Virus record (IMG/VR): IMGVR_UViG_3300028030_000040
Coordinates: 1 to 32,689 of that record
DNA from: a virus
Length of the DNA stretch: 32,689 nucleotides
Reading direction: 5' to 3' (one strand)
The notes beneath the pieces are model-generated. The model saw only the letters and a program-made list of their open reading frames with translations. It was not told the DNA's origin and did not search any database. Both the position numbers and the translations under genes were made by a program. Of the stretch, positions 6,524 to 12,393 are shown one piece after another (positions within the stretch are counted from its first letter, which is position 1; the number at the start of each line of letters is the position of its first letter).

Positions 6524-7039
6524 ATGGGATATGTAGAAAACAATTTAATGAGCGGCGAGAAAGTCTTATACCGGGGAAAGGTCCACTGGTTTGTTTATGT
6601 CCCTGCTGCCATATTCTGGTTTTTATCTATTTCTATAATGTTTGATTCGGAAGCTGCCCCGGTAGTTGTAATCATTGCCCCGATTGCTATTTTTTTTACG
6701 GTAAGGGCTCTCATAGTCTCAAAATCAACAGAGGTAGCAGTAACAACACGCAGAATCATTGCCAAGACCGGATTTTTAAGAACATCAACAATCGAGCTAA
6801 ACCATCAAAAAGTTGAAAGCTTTGCAGTAAATCAAGGTCTCGCTGGTAACGTGTTCGGATTTGGCACAATCACAATAAACGGAACAGGCGGCATCCATAC
6901 GCCCATAAAAAACATCGCAGACCCGCTACAATTCAGGCGGAAAGCAATGGAGGCAATAGACGGAAAACAAAACCCGGTAAAAAGGAACCCGGCAGCAAAA
7001 CAAGAGGACGATCAGCCAATAAGATACGTCATAAAATGA
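6524..7039 (+). CDS. Bacterial PH-domain membrane protein
   Basis: A 171-residue protein of the bPH (YdbS/YdbT-like) type. The N-terminus (NNLMSGEKVLYRGKVHW) leads into two membrane helices (about residues 22-40 and 44-62), and then the PH domain with TEVAVTTRRIIAKTGFL, IELNHQKVESFAVNQGL and FGFGTITINGTGG. It lies in the lysogeny operon between repressor and integrase; its stop overlaps the integrase start (ATGA), so it is expressed in the lysogen. A membrane protein made from a prophage's repressor operon could alter the host envelope or block superinfection, which is inference from position. The family assignment is firm. Confidence 0.85.
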   Translation: MGYVENNLMSGEKVLYRGKVHWFVYVPAAIFWFLSISIMFDSEAAPVVVIIAPIAIFFTVRALIVSKSTEVAVTTRRIIAKTGFLRTSTIELNHQKVESFAVNQGLAGNVFGFGTITINGTGGIHTPIKNIADPLQFRRKAMEAIDGKQNPVKRNPAAKQEDDQPIRYVIK

Positions 7040-8055
7040 GCGTGAGACCCCATCCAACAAAAGGGAAAGGATGGTGGCAAATAGATATAGGACACGGAAA
7101 AAACCGCCAGCGTCCGGCGTTCCGTGGCAGTTTTGAGGATGCGGCAGCATTCGAGGCAGCCATCAGGCAAAAACGCCCGGAAGAGGTCAGGAGTTCAGCC
7201 CCGAAAATAAAAGAATTGTTTGTCCCGTTCCTGCACTGGTACACGTCGGAAGCCGCAGAAAGAACGATAAAAGATATCCGGTTTTCAATAGACCTCTATT
7301 TCGCCCCCTGGTTTGGCAATCTGCAACCATCAAGCCTTAACCTGTCACTCCTCAACAACTTTCGAGATACACTGTCAAAAGACGGTCTCAGTCCGGCAAC
7401 AATCAACAAACACCTGAACTATTTTTCCACCCTGCTAAAATGGGCAGCAGAAAACGGACACTGCCAACCACTCCCATTCCGCCTGCCAAGATACCCAAAA
7501 AAAAAGACCACAGCAAAACCAAAAAGACCGCTCACAACAAGACAAATAGACGCAATCTACAAACAGATTCCAGAAGAGTACCGGCTGATATTTTTACTCA
7601 TGGCAGATCACGGGCTACGGATCGCCGAGGCGACAAGCCTAAAAGCAGAGGACATAAACGAGCACAACGAGACTTTTACTTTTTTGGGAAAAGGAGGGAA
7701 ATATAGGACTGTCCCGTATATGTCCAACAGGTTTGCAAAAGTGCTATCAAAAGCCATGGACAGCCACCCGGACGGATACTTGACGATAAACAAAAAAACA
7801 GGAGGAAAATACACAACCATGTGGAAGCCGTTAAAAAGAGCGGCAAAAGAGGCAGGAATAAAAAGAGAGGTTAACCATCACTTGTTACGCCACAGCTTTG
7901 CGACAATCGCAGCCCAAAGCGGAATGAATCCCCATGCCCTGCAGCGGATACTGGGTCACGCAAGCATAGAGACAACAAATAAGATATACACCAACGTGAG
8001 CCTTGATTTTGTGGGAAATGAGGGCAGAAAACTCAGGGACAAAAAAGGTAATTGA
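7036..8055 (+). CDS. int: Phage integrase, tyrosine recombinase
   Basis: A 339-residue integrase of the XerC/D-like family. An N-terminal region is followed by a SAM-like core-binding domain (about residues 57-140) and the catalytic domain with all active residues: Arg 195 (HGLRIAE), Lys 222 (GKGGKYR), His 282-x-x-Arg 285 (HHLLRHSF), His 308 (LGHASIE) and nucleophile Tyr 318 (NKIYTN). Its start overlaps the PH-domain gene. Within 65 bases after its stop lies a tRNA-Gln 3' half that should be attP. The first candidate arm-type repeat overlaps its last codons. This is the enzyme expected to integrate the phage into host tRNA-Gln. Confidence 0.95.
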   Translation: MSVRPHPTKGKGWWQIDIGHGKNRQRPAFRGSFEDAAAFEAAIRQKRPEEVRSSAPKIKELFVPFLHWYTSEAAERTIKDIRFSIDLYFAPWFGNLQPSSLNLSLLNNFRDTLSKDGLSPATINKHLNYFSTLLKWAAENGHCQPLPFRLPRYPKKKTTAKPKRPLTTRQIDAIYKQIPEEYRLIFLLMADHGLRIAEATSLKAEDINEHNETFTFLGKGGKYRTVPYMSNRFAKVLSKAMDSHPDGYLTINKKTGGKYTTMWKPLKRAAKEAGIKREVNHHLLRHSFATIAAQSGMNPHALQRILGHASIETTNKIYTNVSLDFVGNEGRKLRDKKGN

Positions 8056-8057
8056 CA
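8047..8057 (+). repeat. Candidate integrase arm site, left
   Basis: GGTAATTGACA at 8047-8057, overlapping the integrase stop. The identical 11-mer recurs at 8199-8209 on the other side of the tRNA core, in the same orientation. Position and identity suggest arm-type binding sites of the integrase. Confidence 0.5.
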
Positions 8058-8119
8058 GTATGCCACAAGACCACCCAGTAACATACTGGAATAAAGGCAG
8101 ATAAAAAACGTCAAACTAG

Positions 8120-8164
<45 letters not shown>

Positions 8165-8167
8165 TAA

Positions 8168-8238
8168 AAACGGGTGTTTAGCTATTTGTTGGCGTATTGG
8201 TAATTGACATACGTTGACATATCGCTAGATACCCGTTT
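8168..8238. repeat. Inverted repeat around right attP arm
   Basis: AAACGGGT (8168-8175) and ACCCGTTT (8231-8238) are exact inverted copies flanking the right-arm region, with an inner TAGC/GCTA pair. On the minus strand the second arm is followed by a short T run, so the element could also act as a weak terminator for the leftward lysis operon. It may instead be an accessory-protein site in attP. Confidence 0.35.
8199..8221 (+). repeat. Candidate integrase arm sites, right
   Basis: GGTAATTGACA at 8199-8209 repeats the left-arm 11-mer exactly. A second, partial copy (CGTTGACATA, 8212-8221) follows at once, giving two TTGACATA elements in tandem. One site on the left and two on the right of the core is a usual attP arrangement. 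Confidence 0.5.
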
Positions 8239-8251
8239 ATTTTTTATTTGT

Positions 8252-8455
8252 TCATGGGGCTGTTGATAGCTGCAAGGCAGACTGTGGGCAGTCTTTTATT
8301 GCTGTCTCGATGTTTTCAATATTATCCTGCAGGTGTTTTTCTGATATCAATATTTCCCCGGCGTGTTCAGTCATAAATCCAGGCAGGGTGTCATTACACA
8401 TGCCGCACGATACATACCCGGCACAGATATAAGGCATTGCTTTTAAAATATACAT
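8252..8455 (-). CDS. Ferredoxin-like small protein
   Basis: A 67-residue protein that aligns in length and layout with monocluster [4Fe-4S] ferredoxins: ICAGYVSCGMCNDTLPGF near the start, an acidic middle, and AIKDCPQSALQL at the end, matching the closing CP..A motif. The cluster motif is irregular: two Cys are in register (SCGMC) and the CP Cys is present, but the Cys that should precede the first P is Leu and the first Cys is displaced. Cluster binding is therefore uncertain. The ATG at 8455 has a GAGGG ribosome site and overlaps the lysozyme gene. It is the last gene before attP, the usual place for a moron or for host DNA picked up by imprecise excision. Confidence 0.5.
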   Translation of the reverse strand: MYILKAMPYICAGYVSCGMCNDTLPGFMTEHAGEILISEKHLQDNIENIETAIKDCPQSALQLSTAP

Positions 8456-8901
8456 TTGCCAGCCCTCATTTGCTCCGACAGCTCCATTGCCCGGTTCCCT
8501 ACCTGCACAGACCATAATGAGTTTAGCATTTCATCAGCAGCCCCTGCGTAGTCTTCTGCTTCCATCTTTTTTAGCATCTTTTCAAACTTTAACAGTCCGG
8601 AAATGCCGAGATTGTAAGCCATGTTGGTAAGCACACTTTGTCTTGTCGGGGTGAGACTTGACCAGCATTTTATTACATGCTGCAAGGTGTTCTTTATTTT
8701 CAGGACCGACTCTTCCAGCAACATGGATGCCTGTCGCTCTGTGATTCCTGCGGACAGGTTAAGCCCGTATCCTATGGTAAGATGACCTGTTGTGTCTGTA
8801 TAAGGTCGTGAGCGGAATCCTTCGTGCTTTTTTAGCTGGTTGATTACGTTTTGCACTCCTGTCATGCTCCCGGCATGATCGATCATACTATCAACAGTCA
8901 T
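8443..8901 (-). CDS. T4-type lysozyme (GH24 endolysin)
   Basis: A 152-residue muramidase that hydrolyses the MurNAc-GlcNAc bond of peptidoglycan. The T4 lysozyme catalytic triad is present with exact family spacing: Glu 27 (KKHEGFR), Asp 36 (PYTD) and Thr 42 (LTIGYG). The downstream N-M-A-Y-N-L-G segment and W (SLWS) also fit GH24. There is no N-terminal signal or SAR helix, so release needs a holin; a candidate lies two genes upstream. The ATG at 8901 follows GGGAG at short spacing. It is the endolysin of the lysis cassette. Confidence 0.95.
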   Translation of the reverse strand: MTVDSMIDHAGSMTGVQNVINQLKKHEGFRSRPYTDTTGHLTIGYGLNLSAGITERQASMLLEESVLKIKNTLQHVIKCWSSLTPTRQSVLTNMAYNLGISGLLKFEKMLKKMEAEDYAGAADEMLNSLWSVQVGNRAMELSEQMRAGKCIF

Positions 8902-8960
8902 CTGGCTCCCATCCGCAAAAGATGCACATTTTTTGCCCTGATGGAATACTGCACCCGCAT

Positions 8961-9413
8961 TCAGGACACACCATTTATTTCGTTTTCCTTTTCTTTTTTA
9001 AAAATCTTATAGCCAATCGTGCTTACTGCCAGAAAATAGGCGAAGCCCTTTATCGTCCTCCAAATCCTTTGCATCCAGTTTCCATCACGGAAGAGGTACA
9101 CAGAGAAATTAAAAAGGAACATGGCATTGCTAATCATAAAATCCGTCAAGGTATCTGAAGCCGTTGACCACGACTCGTCATGGATATGTCAGATGTGGGA
9201 AACTTTTTTACCGCCGATTGTTTCCGGTATTATTTTGTCACCGATTCCTGATCCTGCACCGCAGAATGTGGGGTACTCGTCAACTGACAATGGCAGAAAA
9301 GAAAACGATTTTGGGGCGAGGTATGATACCCCTTCCAGACTTACAGTTTTAAACTGCAGGCGTTTTTTGTTCTTCGCTGCCGTTCTTTTCTGTCGTGTAT
9401 TTGCTGATTGCAT
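8961..9413 (-). CDS. Phospholipase A2-like phage protein, candidate selenoprotein (in-frame TGA)
   Basis: One reading frame from ATG 9413 (AGGGGG site six bases upstream) to the stop at 8961, interrupted once by TGA at 9191-9189 (codon 75). Read through it, the 150-residue product resembles a phage family I know with a CGAGSGIGDK..PETI motif, then Cys-x-x-His-Asp, and an aromatic 'R..A..Y..AV...G' tail. Here the motif reads TGA-His-Ile-His-Asp (His 78, Asp 79), so the TGA stands exactly at the conserved Cys. The His-Asp pair matches the catalytic motif of phospholipase A2-type enzymes. A selenocysteine at a Cys site is the classical mark of a selenoprotein. A nonsense mutation is the alternative. 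The downstream half has no good independent start. It sits in the lysis cassette before the lysozyme gene. Confidence 0.6.
9145..9188 (-). promoter_or_regulatory. Candidate bacterial SECIS hairpins after the TGA
   Basis: Two alternative hairpins follow the TGA on the transcript. A: CCAUGA/UCGUGG (9183-9168) with loop CGAG, 11 bases after the TGA, closer than usual. B: GUCAA/UUGAC (9168-9145), loop beginning 25 bases after the TGA with G as second base, optionally with an inner GG/CC pair. B meets the usual distance and loop-G rules of bacterial SECIS elements, but the stem is short. Function unproved. Confidence 0.3.
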
Positions 9414-9591
9414 CGACTGCCCCCTGGATAGCAATATAAATTCCGCTGAGATAATAGATCAGATCGCTGTTGCTGTTTTTTATTGTCCCCATTGTCTCGG
9501 CAAGCACTGCGGAAGTATCAACACCATGCGACTGGGACACGGCAAGCACTGCAGCGGCTGCCAGCACACTTAATTTTTTTGATATTTTCAT
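9349..9591 (-). CDS. Small membrane protein, holin candidate
   Basis: An 80-residue protein with a signal-like N-terminal hydrophobic segment (KKLSVLAAAAVLAVSQSHG, about residues 5-22) and a second moderately hydrophobic segment (DLIYYLSGIYIAIQGAVDAI, about 43-62), then a charged tail. The ATG at 9591 follows AAGGGG at six bases; the open frame continues upstream but lacks a start signal. Size, topology and place just upstream of the lysozyme fit a class II holin. If the first segment is cleaved it would instead be a small periplasmic or membrane protein. The next gene begins inside its 3' end. Confidence 0.5.
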   Translation of the reverse strand: MKISKKLSVLAAAAVLAVSQSHGVDTSAVLAETMGTIKNSNSDLIYYLSGIYIAIQGAVDAISKYTTEKNGSEEQKTPAV

Positions 9592-9601
9592 TTTTTGCCC
9601 C

Positions 9602-10276
9602 TTACTGATAATCGATAGTAACCTTTGTGGCTTTACATCCGACAGGTCCAAACACAGACGCCCTGGTGCCGTTTGCCTCTTCCGGTTTGTTTTTGGTGCC
9701 ACAGAAATAGATTGCCCCCTGGCTGCCCTTGCCGAAATCATCGGCAGCATCCGGCACGTTTAAGCCGCTGCACCCACCATCAAAACTTATTTTGATCGGT
9801 CCGCCGTAAGCTGTACCTGTTTTTGGCAACCAGGTAAAAACTCTGTTGTGGGCAGGCTGATAGCTCATGCTGTGTGTTTCTGTCTTTGCTGAGCCTGCAG
9901 GTGGCTTTATCAATCCTTCCGGGATCGTCACGCCTGGCAGTATTTCTGTGGGTTTCTGTGCTGCGGTGTCACCGGATAACGCCTCAACAACTCCGCCCAG
10001 GCTTTTTGCTCCGGACAATGCGATACTGTCCGGAATAGACATCTCTGTTTTTGGTGATATCGTGTTTGCCGGGTCGTTGTCTGTCGTTTGATTTGTTTTC
10101 TGGTCTGTCTGTGCATCTACTGATAGCGGCGTGTATAACACGATGTTCCCGCTGCCATTATTGCGGATTGTTATATCGTATTCCCGTTTTGTGATGTCTC
10201 CGGTGGTGTCCGCAGTTGAGCAAGCAGCCAGCAAAAACATAATTATTATTCCGCAGCCAATATTAATTTTTCTCAC
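9602..10276 (-). CDS. Phage lipoprotein
   Basis: A 224-residue predicted lipoprotein: basic start (MRKINIG), hydrophobic segment and lipobox LAAC with the acylated Cys near residue 19, then a Thr/Asn/Asp-rich linker and a folded C-terminal domain with several Cys (GGCSGL, YFCGTK, GPVGCK). It overlaps the upstream coiled-coil gene by 14 bases. Lipoproteins in lysis cassettes can be outer spanins, but those are usually much shorter. Superinfection exclusion or envelope modification is equally possible. Localisation is well supported; function is unknown. Confidence 0.7.
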   Translation of the reverse strand: MRKINIGCGIIIMFLLAACSTADTTGDITKREYDITIRNNGSGNIVLYTPLSVDAQTDQKTNQTTDNDPANTISPKTEMSIPDSIALSGAKSLGGVVEALSGDTAAQKPTEILPGVTIPEGLIKPPAGSAKTETHSMSYQPAHNRVFTWLPKTGTAYGGPIKISFDGGCSGLNVPDAADDFGKGSQGAIYFCGTKNKPEEANGTRASVFGPVGCKATKVTIDYQ

Positions 10277-10706
10277 GCAATACCCCCATTCCTTTTAATT
10301 CTCCCCGGAGGGATTGTATAAATCCAACGATTTCACCAAGCTTTTCCCCGTGGGTGTCTTGCTTTGAGCTGTGCCGCTCAATATCTTTTTTGATATCATC
10401 AATCGCCCGGAATATGTCCCGCTGGCATTTACTCTGCAATATGTCGTGCTGCGGTTCCGTGATGCACTTTCCAATGTGTGCATTCATCTTATCGTGTTTT
10501 GATTTAATAACAGCCATACAGTCGCTGTGTTTTTTTATTTCGTCTTTCAGATAATTTATTTCTTTGTCGCTTGTCTCTTTATGGTGGGAAATATCTGCCG
10601 TCTGCTTTGCCTGTTGCCTGACAAACACCCCATAGTACATAACGGCGGTAAAGATGATCGGGATAAACAGTAAAACAATTTCAAACCATGTTGCGATTTC
10701 ACTCAC
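10263..10706 (-). CDS. Membrane-anchored coiled-coil protein, lysis region
   Basis: A 147-residue protein with one N-terminal membrane helix (WFEIVLLFIPIIFTAVMYYGVFV, about residues 7-29) and a long charged helical region (about 35-135) with coiled-coil-like heptads, containing three Cys. The GTG at 10706 has a GGGAG site five bases upstream. The topology fits XhlA-like holin partners or inner-membrane spanins, and the overlapping downstream lipoprotein would make an inner/outer pair. Both are inference. It is the first gene of the lysis module. Confidence 0.6.
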   Translation of the reverse strand: MSEIATWFEIVLLFIPIIFTAVMYYGVFVRQQAKQTADISHHKETSDKEINYLKDEIKKHSDCMAVIKSKHDKMNAHIGKCITEPQHDILQSKCQRDIFRAIDDIKKDIERHSSKQDTHGEKLGEIVGFIQSLRGELKGMGVLREKN

Positions 10707-10753
10707 CTTTTCTCCCTTTTATTGTGCTGTTTGTCTTAGTTGTTGCTTTGACG

Positions 10754-11818
10754 TTAGTTGAGTAATGGCATTGAGCCATTTGTGTGGTATGTTTTTCCAC
10801 CAAAGCATCCAGCAAGATCCGCCTCAGTAGTAGCCACACAGATGTCATCAAAAGCGTAATACTGTTCTGAGTAATTAGTAAAAACAGGATCAAACTCATT
10901 GAATGAGTTACCACCGAACATAACCATATTCCAATTCTTTCTTGGGCTTGCTACAGAGCCAGAATCACTCCATGCAAGCGTACTGTCAGAAAAGAGGAGT
11001 CTCCCGTCTACCCACGTTTCAGACACCCCATCAGCTACGCCCACAGCACTATTCATTTTTACATGATAGACGTATTTATGCCATGAGCCATCACCAGGTT
11101 CTCCAGGATCATTAAAGGCTGGACCAGTTCCGTCATATTGCCCTCCATCCGAATAGTAGTCTGAACGGTTGCGTACATGGGGCGGTGTTGCGTTATCTGG
11201 GTAATATGTGTTCTCATACCGGAACGCTGTGAAATGACTATAATTAGCATTCCCACCGTTCCAAGCAGCTATTTGAGCGTTATTAATTGGACGTTGAGCA
11301 CCAGCGTCAAAGAATGTAAATGGACTTATACCTGCTGATTCGTCCCAGTGGGTTATCCTAAACGTCTTTACTTGGGGATCAACACTATTTGTAAGTGCCA
11401 TACTGTAACTTGTGTCCCACTTCATGTAGAACTGGACCCACATTTCAGAGTACCCTGACGGGAGATAAAGGCTCAAAATTCCATCGGAACAGTAATGAGC
11501 ACCCCCGCCACAGCTTGTTTCTCCGGATTCGTGCCACACAGTTAGCCCTTTTCCCGATGTGCCACGATAGTTTTCGTTGCTTATGTTCAGCGTTTGGTGT
11601 GAATTATTTGCTCCGTAAACAGTATTGTCTACTCGGTAGTTGTGAAAATTGTCGGGGATACTTGCCTCGCCATTGTAGTACGCCAATGCTGTGTTTGCAG
11701 ACGTTGGCTGTATAGGCTCCCAATCTGCCTGAGCGTCAAAGCTTTCCTCATACAGAATTGCTGAGCTTGCTTGTTGGCAATAAAGTAAAACCAGTGTTAA
11801 TACAAAAATCAATCGCAT
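10754..11818 (-). CDS. Secreted lectin- or lyase-like protein in fibre region
   Basis: A 354-residue protein with a clear Sec signal peptide (MRLIFVLTLVLLYCQQASSA). The mature part looks like a concanavalin-A-like beta sandwich: YEESFDAQADW at the start, GLTVWHESGETSCGGGAHYC, MWVQFYMKWD in the middle, WHKYVYHVKMNS..GVADG, WVDGRLLF and YAFDDICVATTE near the end, the layout of jelly-roll carbohydrate-binding or polysaccharide-lyase-type domains. The ATG at 11818 follows GAGGT; the open frame extends upstream inside the previous gene. In the fibre region this could bind or cut a surface polysaccharide. A signal peptide is unusual for a virion protein. Confidence 0.65.
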   Translation of the reverse strand: MRLIFVLTLVLLYCQQASSAILYEESFDAQADWEPIQPTSANTALAYYNGEASIPDNFHNYRVDNTVYGANNSHQTLNISNENYRGTSGKGLTVWHESGETSCGGGAHYCSDGILSLYLPSGYSEMWVQFYMKWDTSYSMALTNSVDPQVKTFRITHWDESAGISPFTFFDAGAQRPINNAQIAAWNGGNANYSHFTAFRYENTYYPDNATPPHVRNRSDYYSDGGQYDGTGPAFNDPGEPGDGSWHKYVYHVKMNSAVGVADGVSETWVDGRLLFSDSTLAWSDSGSVASPRKNWNMVMFGGNSFNEFDPVFTNYSEQYYAFDDICVATTEADLAGCFGGKTYHTNGSMPLLN

Positions 11819-12393
11819 AAGCTTACCTCGAATACCAAATCCCTGGTTGTGTACTGAGCCATACTCCACCCAGAAGACCCATAGTAATAATCGCCATCTG
11901 CATATTGATTTCCATCAGCTGCATACCTCATGAAAGAGTGTCCTGAATCAGAGACAACACATCCCATATAATATGTAGTCCCTGCTGTAAGACTTGGGTG
12001 ATTTGAGAATACTGCTTCATGCTTGACATTTGCCGTGCTAGTCCAAGTGATACTTGCTGAGTCAGTATCAAGGTAGGTAGTAAGGTCTGCAGATGTTCCT
12101 ATCCTGCACTCTATCGTAGAAGAGTTATTATCTCCACTTATCGTGGCAGATACTGAGTACACAGAGCCAGTTGAACTGACAATAAAACTTTGCCCAAACG
12201 CCAAGCCTGCCCCACTAAAACTACTATCTGTCACTTGTTGTGATTGGTCAACAGTCCCAGTATCGCAAGTTGGAGGAGTTACGCCAGTGGATACACTATC
12301 CATCTGCCCAGGAAAAGTACCCCAGCCAAAGCAAACACCAGGTAGCATCAACAGGACAAAAAGTACCCCAAGCATTTTACTTATTCTGACCAT
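11809..12393 (-). CDS. Secreted beta-rich protein in fibre region
   Basis: A 194-residue protein with a Sec signal peptide (VRISKMLGVLFVLLMLPGVCFG) and a Ser/Thr-rich beta domain (QQVTDSSFSGAGLAFGQSFIV, VYSVSATISGDNNSSTIECRIGT, LTAGTTYYMGCVVSDSGHSFMRY). This pattern resembles small beta-sandwich carbohydrate- or receptor-binding modules often attached to fibres. The ATG at 12393 has GAGGT upstream and lies 13 bases inside the fibre gene before it. Second of three signal-peptide genes in a row. Exact ligand unknown. Confidence 0.6.
   Translation of the reverse strand: MVRISKMLGVLFVLLMLPGVCFGWGTFPGQMDSVSTGVTPPTCDTGTVDQSQQVTDSSFSGAGLAFGQSFIVSSTGSVYSVSATISGDNNSSTIECRIGTSADLTTYLDTDSASITWTSTANVKHEAVFSNHPSLTAGTTYYMGCVVSDSGHSFMRYAADGNQYADGDYYYGSSGWSMAQYTTRDLVFEVSLCD

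Noticed and set aside
8075-8089. CCAGTA-ACA-TACTGG hairpin as terminator of the integrase gene
   Set aside because: The stem is perfect but only 6 bp and no T run follows. It may be a protein site in attP, but there is nothing to support termination.
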